From Citromicrobium sp. UBA3494 (GTDB lineage: Bacteria; Pseudomonadota; Alphaproteobacteria; Sphingomonadales; Sphingomonadaceae): 64,000 bases of DNA. Both the position numbers and the translations under genes were made by a program. Where the stretch lies: contig DFQH01000007.1 of the NCBI GenBank assembly GCA_002377695.1, positions 304,956 to 368,955 on the forward strand, in the 5' to 3' direction. Under the pieces are notes generated by a model, which worked only from the letters and a program-made list of their open reading frames with translations, was not told the DNA's origin and searched no databases. Below, piece after piece: positions 25,877 to 33,689 of this stretch (position 1 is its first letter; every line of letters starts with the position of its first letter).

Positions 25877-26212
25877 ATGAAAGCTGTCCTTGCCTCCCTG
25901 CTTCTCGGCTGCGCGCTTGTCGCCGCCCCCGCTCCCGCCATGGCGCAGAGCAATTCGGCGCAGGAGGCGGCCCGGCGCGATCTGGGCGAGGGCCGCGTCC
26001 TCGAACTGCGCCAGCTCGAAGCGATCGGCGCGCGTGCGCTGGGCGTGCCGCGCTGCGGCGGCCGGCGCACGGGCGGCGATTGCTACGAGTATCTGGGGCC
26101 CAGTTACGACGCGCAGGCGAAGGCCTATCGCCTGATCTACGTGCGTGGGCAGAGCGTGATCCATGTCTATGTCGACGCGCGAACGGGCCGTGTGATGCGG
26201 GTCGCCCGCTAG
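25877..26212 (+). CDS. PepSY-like periplasmic protein
   Basis: A 111-residue secreted protein: signal peptide 1-23 (ending PAMAQ), a helical segment ALEARQLEAIGA-like at 36-52, and a C-terminal beta-hairpin with AYRLIYVRGQSVIHVYVDARTGRVMRV (core VDARTGRV), the usual ending of PepSY modules. Two cysteines (CGGRRTGGDC) may form a disulfide. It lies about 100 bases before an OmpR/PhoP-type two-component pair, and small PepSY proteins frequently accompany such systems as inputs. The domain call is by pattern; the sensing role is inferred. Confidence 0.78.
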   Translation: MKAVLASLLLGCALVAAPAPAMAQSNSAQEAARRDLGEGRVLELRQLEAIGARALGVPRCGGRRTGGDCYEYLGPSYDAQAKAYRLIYVRGQSVIHVYVDARTGRVMRVAR

Positions 26213-26316
26213 AGATCGGCGGGAATCTCGGGCTATGTTGTTGACGATGATGCGCCATTCGCTTCAAGGAGCGGCCTTGTTGATGATACTTGCGAAGTGA
26301 CAAGGACCAGCCGCCG

Positions 26317-26994
26317 ATGCGCATCCTGATCGTAGAAGACGAGCCTACCCTGGGCCAGCAGCTCAAATCGACGCTGGAACAGAACGGCTATGCCGTGGAC
26401 CTGTCGACCGACGGGGAGGACGGTCACTATCTGGGCTCGAGCGAGAATTACGACGCCGTGATCCTCGACCTCGGCCTGCCGGAAATCGACGGGCTGACGG
26501 TGCTGGGCATGTGGCGCAAGGAAGGCCGCACCTTCCCGGTGCTGGTGCTGACCGCGCGCGACAGCTGGTCGGACAAGGTCGCCGGGCTGGACGCGGGCGC
26601 GGACGATTATCTCGCCAAGCCCTTCCAGACCGAGGAACTGATCGCCCGCCTGCGTGCGCTGATCCGTCGTGCGAGCGGCAATACCTCGTCCGAACTGACC
26701 GCCGGCGATGTGCGGCTGGACACGCGCTCTGGCCGCGTTACGCGCGGGGGCGATCCGGTGAAGCTGACCGCGCAGGAATACAAGCTGCTGAGCTACCTGA
26801 TGCACCACAAGGGCAAGGTGGTCAGCCGCACCGAACTGATCGAGCATATCTACGATCAGGATTTCGACCGCGATTCCAACACGATCGAGGTTTTCGTCAC
26901 CCGCATCCGCAAGAAGCTGGGTGCGGAAGTCATCACAACGATCCGTGGCCTTGGTTACAGCCTCGACGACCCCGCCGACGCCCCCCGGGCCTAA
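26317..26994 (+). CDS. OmpR/PhoP-family response regulator
   Basis: A 225-residue two-domain regulator. The receiver has the acidic pocket (VEDE), phospho-acceptor Asp51 (VILDLGLPEIDG), the switch Thr in VLTARD and Lys101 in YLAKPF. The C-terminal winged-helix domain contains LTAQEYKLLSYLMHHKGKVVSRTELIEHIY and NTIEVFVTRIRKKLG. All catalytic positions are intact. The ATG at 26317 was preferred over the frame's upstream start because MRILIVEDEP is the standard N-terminus and AAGGA lies shortly before. It is co-transcribed with the following kinase. Confidence 0.95.
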   Translation: MRILIVEDEPTLGQQLKSTLEQNGYAVDLSTDGEDGHYLGSSENYDAVILDLGLPEIDGLTVLGMWRKEGRTFPVLVLTARDSWSDKVAGLDAGADDYLAKPFQTEELIARLRALIRRASGNTSSELTAGDVRLDTRSGRVTRGGDPVKLTAQEYKLLSYLMHHKGKVVSRTELIEHIYDQDFDRDSNTIEVFVTRIRKKLGAEVITTIRGLGYSLDDPADAPRA

Positions 26995-27088
26995 GTCCGC
27001 GACCGACGCACCCCGCGATGCGGGGGCCGTCGGCGCGAACCGCACGGGCAGGCGCGATCCGCGTGCGCCCGACCGGGTGGCGGGGGAA

Positions 27089-28477
27089 GTGCATGACGAG
27101 CGCCCGCGCGATTTCGTCGCCCCGCATACCGGCAGCCTGACATGGCGGATGATCGCCATTTCGGCGGTTTGGATCATGGTGCTGCTGCTGGGTGGCGGGC
27201 TGACGCTGGACCGCACGCTGACCAATCTGGTCGAGCAGAATTTCGACACGCAGCTCAACAACAACCTCACCGCCCTGATCGCGTCGGCCGAGATCCAGGA
27301 GGGAAATCAGGTCTGGTTGATCCGTCCGATGGGCGACCAGCGTTTCCTCGAGCCCAATTCCGGCCTCTACTACCAGATCAGCCCCGCGGGCGAGACGGTC
27401 AGCCTGGAGAACGAGACGGTTCTTCCCTCGCGCTCGCTGTGGGACCAGACGCTGCAGCTGCGCCGGTCCGACCGGACCGACGTGCTCAATTACGACAGCG
27501 CGCAGTTCGACGGCAGCCCGCTCCGCATTGCGCAGCGCGATGCCACCTTGCCGGGCAGCGATACCTTGTGGACCTTCGCGGTCGCGCAGTCGCGGGACGA
27601 GATCGACGAACAGATCGACCGTATCCAGCGCATCCTCGTCATCAGCTTCGTCATCCTGGGGCTGGGCCTGATGGTGCTGGTGCTGTTGCAAAGCTATGTC
27701 GGCCTGCGCCCGCTGCGGCGCATCCAGGGCGCGATCCAGCATATCCGCACCTCCGGTTCCAACCGCGTGACCGATCCGCTGCCGCTGGAAGTCCAGCCGC
27801 TGGTGCAGGAGCTCAACATGCTGCTGGAACATTCCGAGCGGCAGGCCGAGGAGGCGCGCACGCATGCGGGCAACCTCGCGCATGCGCTCAAGACGCCGCT
27901 TACGGTGGTCAACAACGCCGCCACTGCGCATGCGCCCGATCTGGCGGATACGGTGATCCGCGAGGCGCGCACGATGCGCCGCCATGTGGACCATCATCTT
28001 GCCCGCGCGCGTGCCGTTGGCCGCCGCGCGGTAGGCCACGCGCAGACGCCGGTGCGGGAAAGCGCGGAAGCCGTGCGGCGTGCGGTGGAGCGGCTCTATC
28101 CCGACGTGCGCTTCGATATCGACGGATCGAGCGATGCCAAGGTCGCCATCGAGCGACAGGATCTGGACGAGATCGTCGGCAACCTGATCGAGAACGCGGC
28201 CAAGTACGGCGGCGGCAGTGTCTTCGTGACCATCGATGCAGAGCCGGACAATCGGCGCTGCGTGATCTGGGTGGAAGACGACGGCATGGGCATTCCCGAG
28301 GAAAAGCGGGTCGAGATCTTCGATCGCGGCGCGCGGCTGGATACGGGCAAGCCGGGCACGGGGCTGGGGCTGGCCATCGTGCGCGACGTGGCGGAAATCT
28401 ACAACGGGTCGGTCGATCTTGCCGAGAGCGAGGATCTGGGCGGTCTTCTGGTCCGTCTCTCGCTGCCCCGGGCCTGA
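27089..28477 (+). CDS. Membrane sensor histidine kinase, partner of the preceding regulator
   Basis: PhoQ-like layout: membrane helix at about residues 18-40 (MIAISAVWIMVLLLGGGL), a periplasmic sensor of about 150 residues, a second helix (ILVISFVILGLGLMVLVLLQ), HAMP-like linker, dimerisation helix with the phospho-acceptor HALKTPL, and the ATPase domain (NLIENAAKYG, VEDDGMGIPEEK, GTGLGLAIV). The start is uncertain. A GTG at 27089 is given, but GTGs at 27077 and 26921 (overlapping the regulator gene) and an ATG at 27146 are possible, and none has a clear ribosome site. It probably responds to a periplasmic or envelope signal together with the PepSY-like protein. Confidence 0.93.
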   Translation: MHDERPRDFVAPHTGSLTWRMIAISAVWIMVLLLGGGLTLDRTLTNLVEQNFDTQLNNNLTALIASAEIQEGNQVWLIRPMGDQRFLEPNSGLYYQISPAGETVSLENETVLPSRSLWDQTLQLRRSDRTDVLNYDSAQFDGSPLRIAQRDATLPGSDTLWTFAVAQSRDEIDEQIDRIQRILVISFVILGLGLMVLVLLQSYVGLRPLRRIQGAIQHIRTSGSNRVTDPLPLEVQPLVQELNMLLEHSERQAEEARTHAGNLAHALKTPLTVVNNAATAHAPDLADTVIREARTMRRHVDHHLARARAVGRRAVGHAQTPVRESAEAVRRAVERLYPDVRFDIDGSSDAKVAIERQDLDEIVGNLIENAAKYGGGSVFVTIDAEPDNRRCVIWVEDDGMGIPEEKRVEIFDRGARLDTGKPGTGLGLAIVRDVAEIYNGSVDLAESEDLGGLLVRLSLPRA

Positions 28478-28574
28478 TCGCCACCGTGTCCGCTGTGTCT
28501 GTGCCGTGGGTTGCAACGCGCGATGTCCCTTATGCGCTTGAAATGATCGCGTCGCTTGGCCATTGGATGGCGCA

Positions 28575-29597
28575 ATGACCGCCGAGATCGTCCCAATCAG
28601 CCGAGCCTCCGGCGCGCCCAATGCCTCCATCGACGCGATGCTTTCGCTCACGGCGCCGGGCATGAATGCCGTGAACACCGTCATCCTCGACCGGATGCAG
28701 AGCGAAATTCCGCTCATCCCGAGCCTGGCGGGGCACCTGATTTCGGGCGGGGGCAAGCGCCTGCGCCCGATGCTGACGCTCGCCGGGGCGGAGCTGGTGG
28801 GGTATCAGGGCACGCGCCATCACAAGCTGGCCGCCGCCGTGGAGTTCATCCACACCGCCACGCTGCTGCATGACGATGTGGTGGACGGCAGCGAGATGCG
28901 CCGGGGGAAGGCCGCCGCGAACATCATCTTCGGCAATCCGGCGACCGTGCTGGTCGGCGATTTTCTCTTCAGCCGCGCATTCGAACTGATGACCGAGGAT
29001 GGCAGCCTGCGGGTGCTGAAGATCCTCTCTTCCGCCAGCGCGATCATTGCCGAAGGCGAGGTCGCGCAGCTGACCGCGCAGCGCAAGATCGCCACCAGCG
29101 AAGAGCGGTATCTGGACATTATCGGCTCCAAGACCGCGGCGCTGTTCGCTGCCGCCAGCCGCATATCCGCCGTGGTCGCCGAGTGCAGCGACGCGGAGGA
29201 GCAGGCGCTGGACGATTATGGCCGCAACCTGGGGATAGCGTTCCAGCTGGTCGACGACGCGCTGGACTACTCGTCCGACGCGGCGGCGATGGGCAAGGAC
29301 CGGGGCGACGATTTCCGCGAGGGCAAGATGACCCTGCCCGTCATCCTCGCCTACGCGCGCGGCGACGCGGAAGAGCGCAAGTTCTGGGAAAGCGCCATCG
29401 CGGGCTTCAAGACCTCCGACGAGGACCTGGCCCATGCGGTGTCACTGGTGGAACGCCACGACTGCGTAGAGGCAACCCGCGAGCGCGCACGACACTTCGC
29501 GCAGCGGGCGGCGGATGCTCTGTCGATCTTCCCCGATGGCAAGGCCCGCGAAGCGATGGTCGCCGCCGCGCACTTCGCGGTGGCGCGGGGGCATTGA
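28575..29597 (+). CDS. All-trans polyprenyl diphosphate synthase (quinone side chain)
   Basis: Condenses isopentenyl diphosphate units into the long chain used for ubiquinone. The 340-residue protein has the first aspartate-rich motif DDVVD at residues 100-104 followed by GSEMRRGKAA, GGGKRLRPML upstream, and the second motif DDALDY followed by GKDRGDDFREGKMTLPVI. This is the IspB/decaprenyl-type layout, with small residues before the first motif favouring a long product. Chain length cannot be read with certainty. The ATG at 28575 is taken, four codons after a TTG alternative. Confidence 0.92.
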   Translation: MTAEIVPISRASGAPNASIDAMLSLTAPGMNAVNTVILDRMQSEIPLIPSLAGHLISGGGKRLRPMLTLAGAELVGYQGTRHHKLAAAVEFIHTATLLHDDVVDGSEMRRGKAAANIIFGNPATVLVGDFLFSRAFELMTEDGSLRVLKILSSASAIIAEGEVAQLTAQRKIATSEERYLDIIGSKTAALFAAASRISAVVAECSDAEEQALDDYGRNLGIAFQLVDDALDYSSDAAAMGKDRGDDFREGKMTLPVILAYARGDAEERKFWESAIAGFKTSDEDLAHAVSLVERHDCVEATRERARHFAQRAADALSIFPDGKAREAMVAAAHFAVARGH

Positions 29598-29672
29598 TCT
29601 CAAGCGGTGCAGATTCGGCGCCAAGACATATGGTTGAAAACCAAAAGCAATTAGCTCGAAAAGCTAGAGGCG

Positions 29673-30119
29673 TTATCTGATACCTTTGCTAGCACCCGCA
29701 TGGGATCCGATCGCGACGCTTGTGGCATTTGCATGAGCATGGGAGCCGATAGCGGTCCCGCCCTCCAATCGTATGTTTCCCGTCGGGTCCCCCGTGCGAA
29801 CTACCGTGTTGTGAGACCCATTAGCCAAGGGGCCAGGTTCAGCATTCACGAACGTATTGTGTGAGGGATTATCAACCACTTCATCTCCTCCTAAATTGCT
29901 CCGGATCGTTTCTGCGGAGGGCAAAGTTCTCGACCAAACTATCGAAACCAAAGCCATCGCACCCAGTGAGACAAAACATGCAAGCCATAGGGGTTGTTGA
30001 GCGATCCAAACCAAAGTGCCCATGAGGCTGCCTCCAGCAAGGCTGGCAAGCCACTGCGCAAGGCTAATATGACCGGCCAACGACCATAACCTTCGGAAGA
30101 ATGCGAGAACATGATCCAT
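29673..30119 (-). CDS. Small membrane protein with YadA-head-like repeats, unknown function
   Basis: A 148-residue protein with two hydrophobic segments (about 24-42 and 44-62). A soluble tail follows. Residues 86-107 contain the repeated SHNTFV/SHNTVV, and residues 121-138 read GTAIGSHAHANATSVAIG, matching the AIGxxAxAxxxxSVAIG pattern of trimeric autotransporter heads. There is no signal peptide or beta-anchor, so it is not an autotransporter. The gene and its flanks are clearly less GC-rich than the surroundings, suggesting horizontal acquisition. I do not know a function. The coding call rests on membrane segments and repeats; the ribosome site is weak. Confidence 0.6.
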   Translation of the reverse strand: MDHVLAFFRRLWSLAGHISLAQWLASLAGGSLMGTLVWIAQQPLWLACFVSLGAMALVSIVWSRTLPSAETIRSNLGGDEVVDNPSHNTFVNAEPGPLANGSHNTVVRTGDPTGNIRLEGGTAIGSHAHANATSVAIGSHAGASKGIR

Positions 30120-30188
30120 CCCGCAGGACTATCATAACTTGCGCGATATGAGAACAGACAGGGATCAAATTCCGTCGAAAACTCGCCA

Positions 30189-30206
30189 TGTAAAAAATGT
30201 TCGACA
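30189..30206 (+). promoter_or_regulatory. Distal operator of the membrane protein/XRE module
   Basis: Imperfect inverted repeat TGTAAAA-AATG-TTCGACA, a near copy of the perfect repeat 37 bases downstream. Its right arm includes a possible -35 element (TTCGAC, 30200-30205). Confidence 0.5.
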
Positions 30207-30225
30207 TCTCCTTCTGAACCTCCTA

Positions 30226-30243
30226 TGTAGAAAATGTTCTACA
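30226..30243 (+). promoter_or_regulatory. Proximal operator of the membrane protein/XRE module
   Basis: Perfect inverted repeat TGTAGAA-AATG-TTCTACA, 20 bases before the start codon at 30264. It overlaps a possible -10 (TATGTA, 30224-30229), 18 bases from the TTCGAC at the distal operator. A protein bound to both sites would cover the promoter. Confidence 0.65.
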
Positions 30244-30263
30244 CAACGGAGGAGTTTCGCAGC

Positions 30264-30671
30264 ATGTCGTTCAGGGAAAAATCCGCATGGGTCATGGGAG
30301 CGATCATGCTCGCCACTGGGCTCTGGTATGCACAACTCGTGATGGCCGCGCCGCAGGCTCCCGTTATCGGCCCGCTGATCCCCTATGTGCTCGCGGTGAT
30401 CGTGCTTTCCATCGTTGCGCAGGTGATCCTCGCGATTGCTTCGCCCAAAGAAGCCGATTCACCCGCCGACGAGCGGGAGCGTGCCGCGATCGACCGGGCG
30501 GGCCACTTCTCGGGCCTGGTGCTCGGCTTCGGGGTCATCACCGCGATTATCATGCATATCGGCGGGTGGAGCGCAGCGCTGCTGGTCCATGCGATCGTCG
30601 GCGCGCTGATCGTGTCGACCATCGCGGAATACGCGCTCCAGATATTCTACTTCCGCCGCGCTATCCGATGA
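30264..30671 (+). CDS. Four-helix membrane protein paired with an XRE regulator (DUF2178-like)
   Basis: A 135-residue inner-membrane protein with four predicted helices (around 8-30, 38-60, 78-98 and 100-128) and a short charged loop (KEADSPADERERAAIDRAG) in the middle. The arrangement, and its pairing with a small XRE regulator, resemble the DUF2178 family; function is unknown. The ATG at 30264 is fixed by a strong GGAGGAG nine bases upstream. The stop overlaps the start of the regulator gene (ATGA), showing tight translational coupling. Confidence 0.82.
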   Translation: MSFREKSAWVMGAIMLATGLWYAQLVMAAPQAPVIGPLIPYVLAVIVLSIVAQVILAIASPKEADSPADERERAAIDRAGHFSGLVLGFGVITAIIMHIGGWSAALLVHAIVGALIVSTIAEYALQIFYFRRAIR

Positions 30672-30886
30672 GCAAGCGCCCGCCGATCACCAACCGCGTG
30701 CGCGAATTGCGCGAAGAGCATGAAAAGATGAGCCAGGCCGCGCTGGGCGAGGCGGTGGGGGTGACGCGCCACACAATCATTGCGATCGAGCAGGGGCGCT
30801 ACTCCCCCAGCCTCGAAACCGCCTTCCGCATCGCGCGCCTGTTCGGCGTGGGGGTGGAGGACGTGTTCGGCTGGGAGGGGGAGTGA
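30668..30886 (+). CDS. Minimal XRE-type transcriptional regulator
   Basis: A 72-residue protein that is little more than a helix-turn-helix domain: VRELREEHEKMSQAALGEAVGV, then TRHTIIAIEQGRYSPSLETAFRIARLFGVGVEDVF. This compact class is common in bacteria and usually sits beside a membrane protein of unknown role. The start overlaps the preceding stop by four bases. It very likely binds the twin inverted repeats at 30189-30243 and represses its own operon. What signal releases it is unknown; the membrane partner is a candidate. Confidence 0.92.
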   Translation: MSKRPPITNRVRELREEHEKMSQAALGEAVGVTRHTIIAIEQGRYSPSLETAFRIARLFGVGVEDVFGWEGE

Positions 30887-30950
30887 CCCCCAAGGCGCAA
30901 TCGTCGCCGCTGCCTTCGCAGGGGTGATGGACTGGGTTAGAGGCGAGGGA

Positions 30951-33395
30951 ATGCCCGACGATTCCAGCCTCCCCATCCACGCAGTCCTGCCGCAGCTCAA
31001 GGCTGCGCTCGCCGCCGCGCCCAACGCGGTGCTGGTCGCGCCGCCGGGCGCGGGCAAGACCACCGCTGTCGCGCCCGCGCTGCTGGAGGAGGGCTGGTGC
31101 ACGGGCGAGATCCTGCTGCTCTCGCCCCGCCGGGTCGCCGCGCGCGCCGCGGCGGAGAGGATGGCCGCGATGCTGGGCGAGAAGCCGGGCGAAACGGTCG
31201 GCTACCTGACGCGGCTCGATTCCAAACGATCCGCTCGGACCCGCATCACCGTGCTGACAGAGGCGATCTTCGTGAACCGGATCGTGGCCGATCCCGAGCT
31301 TTCCGGCGTATCCGCCGTGCTGTTCGACGAAGCGCACGAACGCCATCTGGACAGCGATTTCGGGCTTGCGCTCGCGCTGGAAACGCAGGCCGTACTGCGT
31401 GAGGACCTGCGCCTGCTGGTCATGTCTGCCACTCTGGATGGGGAGCGGTTCGCATCGCTGATGGATCGGTGCGCCGTGATCGAAAGCGAGGGACGCAGCC
31501 ATCCGCTTCGCATCGCGTGGCTTGGGTCGAGCGGTGTGGACCGGTTCGAGGATTCCATGGCCGATGCGGTGGCGCGGGCATGGCGGGACGAGGAGGGCGA
31601 TATACTCGCCTTCCTGCCCGGGGTGCGCGAGATCGAGCGGGTGCGCGAAAGGCTGGAGCCGCGGCTGCGGGAGGCGGTGATCCTGCCGCTGCATGGACAG
31701 GTCGATCCGGCAGCGCAGCGCGCGGCGATCCGCCGCGATCCGCAAGGGCGCCGCCGCATCGTGCTTGCGACCGCAATTGCCGAAACCTCGCTGACTTTGG
31801 ACGGTGTTACCGTGGTGGTCGATGGCGGCCTTTCCCGCCGGGCGGAGTACGACCGCGCGGCGGGCGGCAACCGGCTGGTGACCGTGCAGGCGTCGCAGGC
31901 CTCGGCCACGCAGAGGGCAGGGCGCGCGGCCCGGCAGGCTCCCGGTGTCGCCTATCGCCTCTGGGCCGAGGCTGCGCATGCCGGGCGCCCCGCTTTCGAG
32001 CCGCCGGAGATTGCGACCAGCGACCTTGCACCGCTGGTGCTGACGCTGGCCAGGTGGGGCGAGAGCGAGCCTGCGAACCTGCGCTGGCTCGATCCGCCGC
32101 CCGCCGCTTCGCTTGCCACCGCGCGTGAGGAGCTGCGGGCGCTGGGCGCGCTGGATGCGGAAGGTCGGATCACCCCGCAGGGCGAGGCGATGGCGCAACT
32201 GCCGCTCGATCCTGCAGGTGCGGCCATGGTGCTGTTCGGCGCGCGCCATGGCTCGGCCCAGCGTGCAGCGCAGGCGGTTCTGCTGCTGCAGGAGCGCGGT
32301 TTGGGCGGTCGCGGCGAGGACCTGGAAGCCCGGCTGTCTCGCTGGAGGGGCGATCGGGGCCCGCGCGCAGAGGCGAGCCGGAAACTGGCGGCACGGTGGG
32401 CGAAGGCAGCCGAGAAGCTGGCCGTGTCCGACGACGAACAGTCGGATCTGCCGCTCGCCGTGATCCTCGCCGCAGGCCGCCCGGGCTTCGTGGCGAAGCG
32501 GCGCGATGCATCGGGCGAGGACTGGCTGGCGGCCAACGGGCGTGGCTATCGGCTCGATCCTGCTTCGCCGGTCGCCCGGGCGGAATACTGCGTGATCGGC
32601 GATGCGCAGGGCAGCGTGCAGGGCGCGCGGATTACCGCCGCCGCTTCGCTCGCCGAAGCGGATCTGCGGCAATGGTTTGGCGAGCGGATCGAACTCCATC
32701 GTACCTTGCGCTGGGTGGGCCAGCGCGTCGAGGCGCGGCGCGAAGAGCGGCTGGGGGCGCTGGTGCTATCCAAAGGGTCCGACGCAGAGCCGGACATTGA
32801 TGCCGTGCAGGCCCTGCTTGTGGACAAGGCTCTGGACAAGCTGCGGAGCGATCCGGGAGAAATCGTGCCGCCGGAGTTACTCGCCCGTGCCCGTTTCGCA
32901 GGTGTTCAAGGCCTCTCTCCCGAATCCTTGCGGCAGAGCGCCGACCTGTGGCTCGCGCCGCTTCTGGCGGGGCGCCGCGATCTCGCCGTCGGCAAGGGCA
33001 AGCTGGTCGAGGCGGTGCTCGGCATGCTCGACTGGGAAGAGCGCCAGCGGCTGGACAAGGCCGCGCCGGGCGAATTCACCAGCCCGGCGGGTACGCGCCA
33101 CCCCATCGACTATACCGGACAGGACGCCCCCGCCGTGGAGGTGCGCGTGCAGGCGCTGTTCGGGCTGGACGAGCACCCGATGGTCGGCCGTACGCCCCTG
33201 CTCCTGAAGCTGACCAGCCCCGCCGGACGCCCGGTGCAGGCCACGCGCGATCTGCCCGCTTTCTGGCGCGGCAGCTGGGCTGATGTTCGCAAGGACATGA
33301 AGGGCCGCTATCCCAAGCATCGCTGGCCGGAAGAGCCGTGGACCGAAGCGCCGAGCCTCAAGACCAAGAATGCCTTTTCAAGGAGCGGAGGCTGA
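30951..33395 (+). CDS. hrpB: ATP-dependent helicase HrpB
   Basis: A DEAH-box RNA-helicase-like protein of 814 residues, the usual HrpB length. Walker A is PPGAGKTTAV (near residue 30), DEAH is in LFDEAHERHLDSD, motif III is VMSATLDG, and motif VI QRAGRAARQAPG is near 330. A helicase-associated domain and the HrpB-specific C-terminal region (EFTSPAGTRHPIDY, then GRTPLLLKLTSPAGRPVQ) follow. The ATG at 30951 follows GAGGCGAGGGA. The role of HrpB in bacteria is poorly defined. Confidence 0.95.
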   Translation: MPDDSSLPIHAVLPQLKAALAAAPNAVLVAPPGAGKTTAVAPALLEEGWCTGEILLLSPRRVAARAAAERMAAMLGEKPGETVGYLTRLDSKRSARTRITVLTEAIFVNRIVADPELSGVSAVLFDEAHERHLDSDFGLALALETQAVLREDLRLLVMSATLDGERFASLMDRCAVIESEGRSHPLRIAWLGSSGVDRFEDSMADAVARAWRDEEGDILAFLPGVREIERVRERLEPRLREAVILPLHGQVDPAAQRAAIRRDPQGRRRIVLATAIAETSLTLDGVTVVVDGGLSRRAEYDRAAGGNRLVTVQASQASATQRAGRAARQAPGVAYRLWAEAAHAGRPAFEPPEIATSDLAPLVLTLARWGESEPANLRWLDPPPAASLATAREELRALGALDAEGRITPQGEAMAQLPLDPAGAAMVLFGARHGSAQRAAQAVLLLQERGLGGRGEDLEARLSRWRGDRGPRAEASRKLAARWAKAAEKLAVSDDEQSDLPLAVILAAGRPGFVAKRRDASGEDWLAANGRGYRLDPASPVARAEYCVIGDAQGSVQGARITAAASLAEADLRQWFGERIELHRTLRWVGQRVEARREERLGALVLSKGSDAEPDIDAVQALLVDKALDKLRSDPGEIVPPELLARARFAGVQGLSPESLRQSADLWLAPLLAGRRDLAVGKGKLVEAVLGMLDWEERQRLDKAAPGEFTSPAGTRHPIDYTGQDAPAVEVRVQALFGLDEHPMVGRTPLLLKLTSPAGRPVQATRDLPAFWRGSWADVRKDMKGRYPKHRWPEEPWTEAPSLKTKNAFSRSGG

Positions 33396-33410
33396 ATTAG
33401 AGCACTGCGC

Positions 33411-33689
33411 ATGGCAGCCAGAATCTACCAGCGACCCAAGAGCGCAATGCAGAGCGGCAAGGCGCGAATCGACGAGTGGGTGCTCGAGTTCGAGCAATCC
33501 GAGGCGCGGCGCGCCGATCCGCTGATGGGCTGGACCGGCTCGGGCGATACGCAGGTGCAGGTGCAGCTGACCTTCCCGAGCAAGGACGAAGCGAAGGCCT
33601 ATGCCGAGAAATACGGCATCCCCGCGCGCGTTCACGCGACTCCGCCCAAGAAGCTGAAGCTGCAGGCCTACGCCGACAATTTCCGGTGA
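33411..33689 (+). CDS. NADH dehydrogenase accessory subunit, NDUFS4 type (ETC complex I subunit)
   Basis: A 92-residue protein matching the alphaproteobacterial counterpart of the mitochondrial complex I 18-kDa subunit: ARIYQRPKSAMQSG, WVLEFEQSEARRADPLMGWTGSGDTQVQVQLTF (core PLMGWTGSGD), FPSKDEAKAYAEKYGI and a C-terminal YADNFR. This accessory subunit stabilises the NADH module and is typical of Alphaproteobacteria. It is not near a nuo cluster here. Its stop overlaps the GTG start of the beta-lactamase gene. Confidence 0.9.
   Translation: MAARIYQRPKSAMQSGKARIDEWVLEFEQSEARRADPLMGWTGSGDTQVQVQLTFPSKDEAKAYAEKYGIPARVHATPPKKLKLQAYADNFR

Noticed and set aside
29649..29667. Small hairpin around AGCTcgaaAAGCT as a terminator
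   Set aside because: The stem is only about five pairs and lacks a T run on either side.
29673..30119. Calling the repeat protein a trimeric autotransporter adhesin
   Set aside because: It has no signal peptide and no YadA-type beta-barrel anchor, and only one or two head-like repeat units.
30139..30342. A 67-codon plus-strand frame before the membrane protein/XRE module
   Set aside because: It overlaps the twin operators and the start of the membrane protein gene in another frame, and has no ribosome site.
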